DNA of 5,255 bases from Methylocapsa sp. (GTDB lineage Bacteria > Pseudomonadota > Alphaproteobacteria > Rhizobiales > Beijerinckiaceae), in NCBI GenBank assembly GCA_017353815.1, contig JAFMSB010000151.1, positions 1 to 5,255 of the forward strand. Direction: 5' to 3'. The notes beneath the pieces were generated by a model, which was not told where the DNA came from, ran no database searches, and saw only the letters and a program-made list of their open reading frames with translations. Below are positions 1 through 5,255 of this stretch, piece by piece. Position 1 is the stretch's first letter. The number at the start of each line of letters is the position of its first letter. Made by a program: the position numbers and the translations under genes.

Positions 1-1069
1 AGAAATAGAGCGGGAAATCGAGGCGACGGACAGGCTTGGCGGACGCTTCATCGCGCTCTGCGAGCTGGACTATCCGGCACTTCTTCGCCAAACGGCCGCG
101 GCACCGCCCTTGGTTGCCATGCGCGGCAATCTCGAAAGCCTGAAGCGGTCGAAAATAGCCATCATTGGCGCCCGCAATGCTTCTGCAGCCGGACTCGCTT
201 TCGCGAGCCAGCTTGCGCGCGGCATTGGCCGGGCGGGTCATGTCATTGTCTCGGGCTTGGCGCGCGGGATCGACGCGCGCGCCCATCAAACCGCGACCGA
301 AACCGGCACGATTGCGGTGCTTGCGGGGGGACTGGGCAATATCTACCCATCCGAGCACGAGACTTTGGCCGAGCAAATTCTCGAACGCGGGGCCGCAATC
401 AGCGAAATGCCTTTTGGCTGGGAGGCGCGCGGGCGCGATTTTCCGCGCCGCAACCGTATTGTCGCAGGACTGAGCCGGGCGGTCGTCGTCGTCGAAGCCG
501 CGCGGCGCTCCGGCTCCCTGATCACCGCAAGATTCGCGGCCGAACAGGGCCGGGAGATTTTCGCCGTTCCAGGCTCACCGCTCGATCCGCGTGCGGAAGG
601 CACGAACCAATTGCTGCGCGATGGAGCATCCTTTTGCACCGGCCCCGAAGACGTGACCGGCGCCATGGCGGACGAAACAGCTAGCCGGGAGGCCGCGGGC
701 AGCTTTTTCGAAACCGGCGCCGAGGATAGCGCTGGTGAGGCATTTTGGGACGAGCTCGACCTCGCCTCATCCACATTGCAGACGCCCGAAGCAGACAGGA
801 CCTCTCCCGAGGGCGCTGCCCGGACGGGCGCCACGCGGCATCCTGCGCCGCCCGGGGAGGCACCCGGCAAGCAGCACCCGGCCGATATCGCAACGCGAAT
901 CGCCTGCTTATTGGGCCCAACGCCGGTTTCGGTCGATGAGCTTGCAAGGCTCGCGGAGGCTCCCGCCCGGCAGGTCCGGACTGTCCTTATCGAGCTCGAG
1001 CTTGCCGGGCGGATCGAGTGGCGCGGCGGCGATTTGGTTTCATCTGTGCCTGGCGATGCCTTCGAGTGA
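1..1069 (+). CDS. dprA: DNA-processing protein DprA (DNA protecting protein), 5'-truncated
   Basis: The reading frame is open from base 2 and ends at TGA 1067-1069, giving 355 visible residues. The N-terminus, probably several tens of residues, lies outside the window. DprA is a cytoplasmic protein that binds single-stranded DNA and loads RecA during natural transformation; many non-transforming bacteria also keep it. The visible order fits the family: a lead-in with DYPALL near residues 23-28, then the Rossmann-like DprA fold with GARNAS (56-61), SGLARGID (84-91), FPRRNRI (147-153), SGSLITA (170-176) and VPGSPLDPRAEGTNQLLRDGA starting near residue 189. A linker of about 70 residues rich in Ala, Glu, Gly and Pro follows, then a winged-helix-like C-terminal domain (about 294-351). 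A TTG at 110 could be mistaken for the start, but DprA-like sequence continues upstream of it, so it is internal. No strong terminator follows. I see no functional link to the nuo genes downstream. Confidence 0.95.
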   Translation, partial: EIEREIEATDRLGGRFIALCELDYPALLRQTAAAPPLVAMRGNLESLKRSKIAIIGARNASAAGLAFASQLARGIGRAGHVIVSGLARGIDARAHQTATETGTIAVLAGGLGNIYPSEHETLAEQILERGAAISEMPFGWEARGRDFPRRNRIVAGLSRAVVVVEAARRSGSLITARFAAEQGREIFAVPGSPLDPRAEGTNQLLRDGASFCTGPEDVTGAMADETASREAAGSFFETGAEDSAGEAFWDELDLASSTLQTPEADRTSPEGAARTGATRHPAPPGEAPGKQHPADIATRIACLLGPTPVSVDELARLAEAPARQVRTVLIELELAGRIEWRGGDLVSSVPGDAFE

Positions 1070-1116
1070 TTGCGGCCGCTGGCTGGCCCATTATATTTTA
1101 TAATAATTCTAATTCT
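1070..1116 (+). promoter_or_regulatory. Possible nuo operon promoter in an AT-rich island
   Basis: Just after the dprA stop the GC-rich sequence gives way to an AT-rich stretch (about 1091-1116). It contains TATAAT at 1099-1104, a perfect sigma-70 -10 hexamer, and an overlapping TATATT at 1092-1097. TTGCGG at 1070-1075 would sit 16 bases from TATATT but 23 bases from TATAAT, so only the first pairing has normal spacing, and its -35 match is partial. Position and composition suggest the main promoter for nuoA and downstream genes, with a leader of roughly 150-165 bases. This is an inference from motifs only. Confidence 0.4.
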
Positions 1117-1268
1117 CCGAGCGCCCGGAAAGGGGATTGGTTGCGCCAATTTCGAAGCTGCCATCTTGCGCACTTCGTTGCGCTGCGGTACGGATCGCAG
1201 GCGGCCTTTTATCATTTGGATACCGTGGCGTATTTTCCGCTCCGCCGGGGTTTATAAGGAGGCGCACC
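1117..1268 (+). other. Putative nuoA leader (5' UTR) with short potential hairpins
   Basis: No credible gene lies in this stretch. Three short inverted repeats are visible: 1135-1151 (ATTGG/CCAAT arms plus a G-T wobble, 5-base loop), 1168-1183 (GCGCA/TGCGC arms, 6-base loop) and 1183-1200 (CTGCG/CGCAG arms, 8-base loop; it shares base 1183 with the previous one). TTTT at 1207-1210 lies six bases after the last stem, but the stem is too weak to call a terminator. Arms this short occur often by chance in GC-rich DNA. I do not recognise a riboswitch class or an RNA gene. Confidence 0.3.
1256..1262 (+). promoter_or_regulatory. Strong ribosome binding site of nuoA
   Basis: AAGGAGG is an essentially perfect Shine-Dalgarno sequence, six bases before the TTG at 1269. 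It decides the nuoA start: the resulting protein has the family's usual length, whereas in-frame starts further upstream lack such a site and would add residues without family resemblance. Confidence 0.85.
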
Positions 1269-1634
1269 TTGCCAGGCTTACTTGATCAATATTTGGCGCT
1301 GGTAATCTTTATGGCGGTTGCCGCGGTAATATCCGGCGCCTTGATGCTTGCTCCTTTCCTCCTTGCTCCCAAGGCGCCGGATGCCGAAAAACTCTCCGCC
1401 TATGAGTGCGGGTTTAACGCTTTCGATGACGCAAGGATGAAGTTCGATGTGCGCTTTTATTTAGTATCCTTGCTTTTTATCATTTTCGATCTTGAGGTCG
1501 CGTTTTTGTTTCCTTGGGCCGTGGCGTTCCACGATGCTGGGACTTTTGGGTTCTGGTCCGTTATGATCTTTCTCGCCGTCCTCACCGTTGGCTTTATCTA
1601 TGAGTGGAGGAAAGGGGCGCTTGAATGGGACTAG
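1269..1634 (+). CDS. nuoA: NADH-quinone oxidoreductase subunit A
   Basis: NuoA (ND3 homologue) is a small inner-membrane subunit of complex I at the junction between the membrane arm and the quinone-binding module. From the TTG at 1269 the product is 121 residues, the normal size. Three hydrophobic segments are visible at about 9-32, 62-84 and 94-112. The loop after the first carries KLSAYECGF (41-49); its Cys47 matches the conserved ND3 loop cysteine. The second segment holds the conserved acidic pair Asp74 and Glu76 in [11 protein letters not shown]. The C-terminus, [11 protein letters not shown], is typical of alphaproteobacterial NuoA. The start is chosen from AAGGAGG at 1256-1262. A longer in-frame reading from a TTG at 1137 is possible but adds 44 residues unlike the family. 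The last 10 bases overlap nuoB, which suggests translational coupling. It is probably the first gene of the operon. Confidence 0.97.
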   Translation: MPGLLDQYLALVIFMAVAAVISGALMLAPFLLAPKAPDAEKLSAYECGFNAFDDARMKFDVRFYLVSLLFIIFDLEVAFLFPWAVAFHDAGTFGFWSVMIFLAVLTVGFIYEWRKGALEWD

Positions 1635-2161
1635 AAATTCCGCGTCAGGCCGTGGCCCGGTCAGCGGCCGATCCTTATTTTCTCTCGATCAACGACGGCT
1701 TGGCCGACAAAGGATTTCTCGTAACCGCCGCGGATGAGCTTATCAACTGGGCGCGCACGGGCTCGCTCATGTGGATGACATTCGGGCTTGCATGCTGCGC
1801 AGTCGAGATGATGCAGGCTTCGATGCCGCGTTACGATCTCGAGCGTTTCGGCTTTGCGCCGCGCGGCTCGCCGCGGCAATCGGACGTCATGATCGTCGCG
1901 GGCACGTTGTGCAACAAAATGGCGCCGGCGCTGCGCAAGGTCTATGATCAGATGCCCGAGCCGCGCTATGTGATCTCGATGGGCTCCTGCGCCAATGGCG
2001 GCGGCTATTACCATTATTCCTATTCGGTTGTGCGCGGTTGCGACCGGATCGTACCGGTCGATATCTATGTGCCGGGCTGTCCGCCATCCGCGGAGGCGCT
2101 GGTCTATGGGGTCATGCTGCTCCAAAAGAAAATCCGCCGGACCGGAACGATCGAGCGCTAG
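1625..2161 (+). CDS. nuoB: NADH-quinone oxidoreductase subunit B (cluster N2 subunit)
   Basis: NuoB (PSST/Nqo6 homologue) is a peripheral-arm subunit carrying 4Fe-4S cluster N2, the last electron carrier before quinone; it forms the quinone pocket together with NuoD. The product is 178 residues, within the family range. The four expected cluster ligands are present: adjacent Cys57-Cys58 in [11 protein letters not shown], Cys122 in [10 protein letters not shown] and Cys152 in [22 protein letters not shown] (66-76) and [13 protein letters not shown] (82-94) are also standard for the family. The ATG at 1625 lies inside the end of nuoA; purine-rich GGAGGAAAGGGG (1606-1617) supplies a ribosome binding site whose AAAGGGG part is seven bases from the start. 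The first 20 or so residues are variable, as is normal. An 80-base gap follows before nuoC. Confidence 0.98.
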   Translation: MGLEIPRQAVARSAADPYFLSINDGLADKGFLVTAADELINWARTGSLMWMTFGLACCAVEMMQASMPRYDLERFGFAPRGSPRQSDVMIVAGTLCNKMAPALRKVYDQMPEPRYVISMGSCANGGGYYHYSYSVVRGCDRIVPVDIYVPGCPPSAEALVYGVMLLQKKIRRTGTIER

Positions 2162-2173
2162 GATCTTGCTCGA
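2151..2173 (+). repeat. Inverted repeat spanning the nuoB stop codon
   Basis: TCGAGC (2151-2156) and GCTCGA (2168-2173) are perfect complementary arms around an 11-base loop that contains the nuoB TAG stop. No T-run follows, so it is not a standard terminator. It could fold in the mRNA, but a six-base arm can arise by chance. Confidence 0.3.
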
Positions 2174-2205
2174 AGCCACGCCTCGCCGTTTGACAAGGAC
2201 AATCA

Positions 2206-2222
2206 CGCGGCATTTGGCCGCG
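2206..2222 (+). repeat. GC-rich hairpin just upstream of nuoC
   Basis: CGCGGC (2206-2211) and GCCGCG (2217-2222) form a perfect six-base-pair, all-GC stem with the five-base loop ATTTG. It ends two bases before AAGGGG (2224-2229), the best Shine-Dalgarno candidate for nuoC, so it might affect ribosome access or mRNA processing. There is no T-run, so it is not a convincing terminator. Any function is inferred. Confidence 0.4.
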
Positions 2223-2241
2223 CAAGGGGTATAAAGACGGG

Positions 2242-2856
2242 ATGGACAGCGGTCTTCAGCAGTTGGGCGAGGCGATCGCGGCGGCATTGCCCGGCGCAGT
2301 GACCGGCATCTCGACCGCCTATGGCGAACTCAGCCTGACGGTCGAAACTTCCCGGCTCATCGAGAGCGTGATCTATTTGCGCGACGATCCGGCCTGTCTT
2401 TTCGTCTGCTTTACCGATCTCACCGCTGTTGACTATCCAACGCGGGCAAAGCGTTTTGACGTGGTCGTCCATATGCTTTCGCCAAAGCACAACCGCCGGA
2501 TCAGGATCAAGGCGCCAACGGAGGACGGCGTGCCTGTGCCTTCGCTGACGGCGCTTTATCCGGGAGCCGATTGGTATGAGCGCGAGGCCTACGATCTCTT
2601 TGGCATTGTTTTCTCCGGCCATCCCGATTTGCGCCGGATCTTGACGGACTACGGCTTCGACGGTCACCCATTGCGCAAGGATTTCCCGATGACCGGCTAT
2701 GTCGAATGCCGCTATGACGAGGAGCAAAAGCGCGTCGTTTATGAGCCCGTGTCGCTCACCCAGGAGTTTCGCACCTTCGATTTCCTTTCGCCATGGGAAG
2801 GGAGCGGTGATTACGTGCTTCCGGGGGACGAGAAGGCAGCAGCGCGAAGAGAATAA
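2242..2856 (+). CDS. nuoC: NADH-quinone oxidoreductase subunit C (30 kDa subunit)
   Basis: NuoC (30 kDa/Nqo5 homologue) is a cofactor-free peripheral subunit that supports NuoD and NuoB in the connecting module of complex I. The product is 204 residues, normal for a stand-alone alphaproteobacterial NuoC. The family signature is clear: ERE (113-115), then [12 protein letters not shown] with His127 and DLRRIL, followed by HPLRKDFP (142-149). The N-terminal half (about 1-100) is less conserved, as expected. The tail after residue 185 is polar and variable. The ATG at 2242 is preceded by only a moderate AAGGGG (2224-2229), 12 bases away, which is longer than ideal. An in-frame TGA at 2191-2193 rules out a substantially longer protein. 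nuoC is separate from nuoD, unlike the fused nuoCD of Escherichia coli. Confidence 0.97.
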   Translation: MDSGLQQLGEAIAAALPGAVTGISTAYGELSLTVETSRLIESVIYLRDDPACLFVCFTDLTAVDYPTRAKRFDVVVHMLSPKHNRRIRIKAPTEDGVPVPSLTALYPGADWYEREAYDLFGIVFSGHPDLRRILTDYGFDGHPLRKDFPMTGYVECRYDEEQKRVVYEPVSLTQEFRTFDFLSPWEGSGDYVLPGDEKAAARRE

Positions 2857-2874
2857 TTTCACCTTGAAGTGCAA

Positions 2875-2890
2875 GCGCTTTAGAAGGCGC
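2875..2890 (+). repeat. Short hairpin in the nuoC-nuoD spacer
   Basis: GCGCTT (2875-2880) pairs with AGGCGC (2885-2890), including one G-T wobble, around the four-base loop TAGA. It lies in the 53-base gap between nuoC and nuoD. No T-run follows. It may be a minor mRNA structure or chance. Confidence 0.3.
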
Positions 2891-2909
2891 GAGACCACAT
2901 AAAGTACAG

Positions 2910-4139
2910 GTGCCGATGTTAACGACTAAGCCGGCAGAAGAGGCCTCAGCCAAGGAGGAGTCAACCAGGAACTTCACCCTCAATTGGGGCCCGCAGCACC
3001 CGGCTGCGCATGGCGTCCTGCGGCTCATTCTCGAGCTGGACGGCGAGATCGTCGAGCGCGTCGACCCCCATATCGGCTTCCTCCATCGCGGCACCGAAAA
3101 GCTGATGGAGGCGCGCACCTATTTGCAAAACATTCCGTATTTCGACCGGCTCGACTATGTCGCGCCGATGAATCAAGAGCACGCCTTCTGCCTCGCGATC
3201 GAGAAATTGGCCGGCCTCGAAGTGCCGCGGCGCGGCCAGCTTTTGCGCGTCCTTTACTGCGAAATCGGCCGGATTCTTTCTCATCTGCTTTGCATCACGA
3301 CCCAGGCGCTTGATGTCGGAGCCTTGACGCCGCCGCTGTGGGGCTTCGAGGAGCGCGAAAAGCTTATGGTGTTTTATGAGCGCGCATCCGGCGCGCGCCT
3401 CCACGCCAATTGGTTCCGGCCGGGAGGCGTTCACACCGACGTGCCGCAGAAGCTGATCGACGATATCGGCGCCTGGTGCGATCCGTTCCTGAAAGTCTGC
3501 GACGACATGCAGACGCTCTTCATCGAAAACCGCATTTTCAAACAGCGCAATGTTGATATTGGCGTCATCGGCCTCGACGATTGCTGGCGGATGGCGTTTT
3601 CGGGCGTTATGGTGCGTGCTTCCGGCGCTCCTTGGGATCTGCGCAAGGCGCAGCCCTACGACTGCTATGACGAGATGGATTTCGATATTCCCGTTGGCCG
3701 CAACAGCGACAATTACGACCGTCAGGTCATCCGGCTCGAAGAGATGCGCCAATCCATCCGGATCATGAAGCAATGCGTCGAGAAACTTTCGGCTCGCGAA
3801 GGGCGCGGGCCAATTGCGAGCCGCGAGGGCAAATATGTGCCACCGAGGCGCGCGGAGATGAAGCGGTCGATGGAGGCCTTGATCCATCATTTCAAGCTCT
3901 ATACGGAAGGTTTCCATCTCCCGGCGGGCGAGGTCTATTGCGCCGTTGAGGCGCCCAAAGGGGAGTTTGGTGTCTATCTCGTCTCGGATGGCACAAACCG
4001 GCCGTACCGCTGCAAGATAAGAGCGCCGGGGTTTCCCCATCTTGCCGCGATGGATTTCCTCTGCCGCAAATCGATGCTCGCCGATGTCAGCGCCATTCTT
4101 GGCTCGCTCGATATTGTCTTTGGCGAGATCGACAGATAG
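2910..4139 (+). CDS. nuoD: NADH-quinone oxidoreductase subunit D (49 kDa subunit)
   Basis: NuoD (49 kDa/Nqo4 homologue, related to the large subunit of NiFe hydrogenases) forms most of the quinone-reduction pocket with NuoB. The product is 409 residues from GTG 2910, or 407 from ATG 2916, close to the family norm. Landmarks in order: [13 protein letters not shown] (28-40), [12 protein letters not shown] (53-64), [17 protein letters not shown] (77-93), [16 protein letters not shown] (135-150), GVMVRASG (232-239), [15 protein letters not shown] (321-335) and the C-terminal [11 protein letters not shown]. By alignment from memory to Thermus Nqo4, His34 and Tyr83 match the quinone head-group ligands His38 and Tyr87, and Asp135 matches Asp139. 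No hydrogenase metal-ligand cysteine pairs are seen. The start is uncertain: neither GTG nor ATG has a strong Shine-Dalgarno (AAAG at 2901-2904 suits the GTG). A TGA at 2865-2867 limits any upstream extension. Confidence 0.98.
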   Translation: MPMLTTKPAEEASAKEESTRNFTLNWGPQHPAAHGVLRLILELDGEIVERVDPHIGFLHRGTEKLMEARTYLQNIPYFDRLDYVAPMNQEHAFCLAIEKLAGLEVPRRGQLLRVLYCEIGRILSHLLCITTQALDVGALTPPLWGFEEREKLMVFYERASGARLHANWFRPGGVHTDVPQKLIDDIGAWCDPFLKVCDDMQTLFIENRIFKQRNVDIGVIGLDDCWRMAFSGVMVRASGAPWDLRKAQPYDCYDEMDFDIPVGRNSDNYDRQVIRLEEMRQSIRIMKQCVEKLSAREGRGPIASREGKYVPPRRAEMKRSMEALIHHFKLYTEGFHLPAGEVYCAVEAPKGEFGVYLVSDGTNRPYRCKIRAPGFPHLAAMDFLCRKSMLADVSAILGSLDIVFGEIDR

Positions 4140-4194
4140 GCCAAGGTGCCAACGAATCCAGATTTTTGCGCTCCGCTGCCCAAGAGCTGAACCA

Positions 4195-4845
4195 ATGTCC
4201 GTCCGCCGTCTTGCCGAAACCCAGCCCGCATATTTTGCCTTCACTCCCGAAAATGCAGCGAAATGCGAGGAAATTCTAAAAAAATACCCTGAAGGCCGGC
4301 GGCATTCGGCCGTGATTGCGCTCCTGTGGCTCGCGCAAAAACAAAATGATTTCTGGCTGCCGAGACCGGCAATCGAGGCGGTCGCGCGAAAGCTCGAAAT
4401 GCCCTATATCCGGGCGCTTGAGATTGCCACCTTCTATACGATGTTCAACCTTTCGCCGGTCGGCAAGTTTCATATCCAGATGTGCGGAACGACGCCCTGC
4501 CTGCTCGCCGGCTCGGGCGCAATCAAGGAAATCCTCTGCAAACGGGTTGGCAAGCAAGGCGAGATCACGCAAGATGGTCTGTTTTCCTGGATCGAGGTCG
4601 AGTGCCTCGGCGCTTGCTGCAATGCGCCCATGGTGCAGATCAACGAGGATTACTATGAGGATCTTACGCCAGCGAATTTCGAGAAACTGCTCGATGATCT
4701 CGCCGTCGGCCGGCCGGTAAAAACGGGCTCGCAAACGGGGCGCGTCACCTCGGAGCCAGCGGGCGGTTTGACGTCCTTGACCTCGCTTTACGGGCCTGAT
4801 GGGCGAAGCGGCCCGATGAGCGCGCCCGGCGCAACCCAACCGTAA
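4195..4845 (+). CDS. nuoE: NADH-quinone oxidoreductase subunit E (24 kDa, 2Fe-2S)
   Basis: NuoE (24 kDa/Nqo2 homologue) is a thioredoxin-like subunit of the NADH-dehydrogenase module carrying 2Fe-2S cluster N1a next to NuoF. The product is 216 residues. An N-terminal helical region includes [19 protein letters not shown] (30-48) and [12 protein letters not shown] (74-85). The cluster ligands are Cys97 and Cys102 (CGTTPC) and Cys137 and Cys141 (CLGAC); an extra Cys142 follows directly. The conserved core ends near residue 172. The remaining 44 or so residues are rich in Gly, Ser, Thr and Pro, a variable extension absent from the 166-residue E. coli protein; longer tails are common in alphaproteobacteria. 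The ATG at 4195 has a weak AAGAG (4182-4186). In-frame codons further upstream overlap nuoD and do not resemble NuoE. The stop TAA overlaps the ribosome binding site of nuoF. Confidence 0.97.
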   Translation: MSVRRLAETQPAYFAFTPENAAKCEEILKKYPEGRRHSAVIALLWLAQKQNDFWLPRPAIEAVARKLEMPYIRALEIATFYTMFNLSPVGKFHIQMCGTTPCLLAGSGAIKEILCKRVGKQGEITQDGLFSWIEVECLGACCNAPMVQINEDYYEDLTPANFEKLLDDLAVGRPVKTGSQTGRVTSEPAGGLTSLTSLYGPDGRSGPMSAPGATQP

Positions 4846-4847
4846 GG
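4844..4847 (+). promoter_or_regulatory. Ribosome binding site of nuoF overlapping the nuoE stop
   Basis: AAGG (4844-4847) shares bases with the nuoE TAA stop (4843-4845) and lies eight bases before the nuoF ATG. This arrangement favours translational coupling of the two subunits, which are neighbours in the complex. The motif is short. Confidence 0.45.
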
Positions 4848-4855
4848 CAACCGCG

Positions 4856-5255
4856 ATGCTCGATGACAAGGACCGCATCTTCACCAATCTTTACGGGTTT
4901 GGAGACTGGCGCCTCAAAGGTGCAATCGCGCGCGGCGCCTGGGACGATACCAAGAGATTGCTCGAGAAAGGCCAGGGTTGGATTATCGATGAGGTCAAGG
5001 ACTCGGGCTTGCGAGGCCGCGGCGGCGCGGGTTTTTTGACCGGCCTCAAATGGTCCTTCATGCCAAAGAAGGCGGATCCCGCGCGGCCGCATTATCTCAT
5101 CGTCAATGCCGATGAATCGGAGCCCGGCACCTGCAAGGACCGGGAGATCATGCGCAACGATCCGCAGCTCTTGATCGAGGGCATTTTGTTTGCCTGCTTT
5201 GCCATGCAGGCGCATGCTTGTTACATTTATGTGCGCGGCGAATTCATCTTGGAAG
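4856..5255 (+). CDS. nuoF: NADH-quinone oxidoreductase subunit F (51 kDa, FMN/NADH binding), 3'-truncated
   Basis: NuoF (51 kDa/Nqo1 homologue) oxidises NADH at FMN and passes electrons to cluster N3 at the tip of the peripheral arm. The frame is open from ATG 4856 to the window edge, giving 133 complete codons of a protein usually around 430 residues. The N-terminus has the expected [17 protein letters not shown] (7-23). The glycine-rich FMN-binding motif RGRGGAGF (53-60) is followed by [27 protein letters not shown] (84-99), a flavin/NADH-site signature, and [13 protein letters not shown] CYIYVRGEF (122-130) follow. Leu61 occupies a position that is often Pro, or Ser in E. coli; the rest of the motif is intact. 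The N3 cysteines would lie beyond the window. The gene is ten bases downstream of nuoE, with its ribosome binding site at the nuoE stop. Confidence 0.97.
   Translation, partial: MLDDKDRIFTNLYGFGDWRLKGAIARGAWDDTKRLLEKGQGWIIDEVKDSGLRGRGGAGFLTGLKWSFMPKKADPARPHYLIVNADESEPGTCKDREIMRNDPQLLIEGILFACFAMQAHACYIYVRGEFILE

Noticed and set aside
1072..1100. Possible dprA terminator (GGCC repeats followed by a T-rich stretch)
   Set aside because: The arms pair over only about four bases and the following run is mixed A/T, so it does not meet the usual pattern of a Rho-independent terminator.
343..1215. Long minus-strand open frames (for example opposite dprA at 343-1215, and opposite nuoD at 2961-4244)
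   Set aside because: They lie antisense to clearly recognisable genes, have no recognisable family features, and are typical of GC-rich DNA where the antisense frame lacks stops.
1137..1268. In-frame N-terminal extension of NuoA from TTG 1137
   Set aside because: It adds 44 residues with no resemblance to NuoA, has no good ribosome binding site, and bypasses the ideal AAGGAGG in front of TTG 1269.
1282..1289. TTGATCAA palindrome resembling an FNR-type half-site pair
   Set aside because: FNR-type boxes need about four bases between TTGAT and ATCAA. Here the halves abut, and the site is inside the nuoA coding sequence, downstream of the candidate promoter.
2190..2235. Apparent promoter (TTGACA at 2190-2195, TATAAA at 2230-2235) in front of nuoC
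   Set aside because: The hexamers are 34 bases apart, twice the usual spacing, and the TATAAA lies within 12 bases of the nuoC start codon. They are better explained as chance matches.
4042..4194. In-frame N-terminal extension of NuoE overlapping the end of nuoD
   Set aside because: The extra residues come from reading nuoD and its spacer in another frame. NuoE family sequence begins at ATG 4195.

Overview
The window shows the 3' part of a dprA gene followed by the first six genes of a proton-pumping NADH:quinone oxidoreductase (respiratory complex I) operon, nuoA-nuoB-nuoC-nuoD-nuoE-nuoF. All genes are on the + strand. dprA runs off the left edge and nuoF runs off the right edge. The DNA is GC-rich. 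The separate nuoC and nuoD genes (not the fused nuoCD of enterobacteria) and the wording of the NuoA, NuoB, NuoD, NuoE and NuoF motifs fit an alphaproteobacterium, most likely Hyphomicrobiales (Rhizobiales). A finer placement cannot be supported from this sequence.

Layout: positions 1-1069 hold dprA (DNA processing / RecA loader), 5'-truncated. Positions 1070-1268 are a 199-base non-coding gap with an AT-rich island (about 1091-1116) containing a consensus -10-like hexamer, then a leader of roughly 150 bases with several short potential hairpins and a strong Shine-Dalgarno sequence. nuoA follows at 1269-1634 (TTG start), nuoB at 1625-2161 (10-base overlap with nuoA), nuoC at 2242-2856, nuoD at 2910-4139, nuoE at 4195-4845 and nuoF at 4856-5255 (partial, open to the edge). 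The spacers are 80 bases (B-C), 53 (C-D), 55 (D-E) and 10 (E-F). The first two spacers each hold a short hairpin.

How the genes work together: NuoE and NuoF belong to the NADH-oxidising tip (NuoF binds FMN and NADH, NuoE carries the N1a 2Fe-2S cluster). NuoB, NuoC and NuoD form the connecting module, in which NuoB carries the terminal cluster N2 and, with NuoD, forms the quinone site. NuoA is a small membrane subunit at the junction of the peripheral and membrane arms. The remaining subunits (NuoG onward) presumably lie to the right, outside the window. DprA has no known role in respiration and looks like a chance neighbour. Every key motif I could check in the complex I subunits is present, and I see no frameshift, mobile element, CRISPR array or RNA gene. 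I found no evidence of an undescribed system. The points worth a second look are regulatory: the start codons, the nuoA leader and the hairpins between genes.
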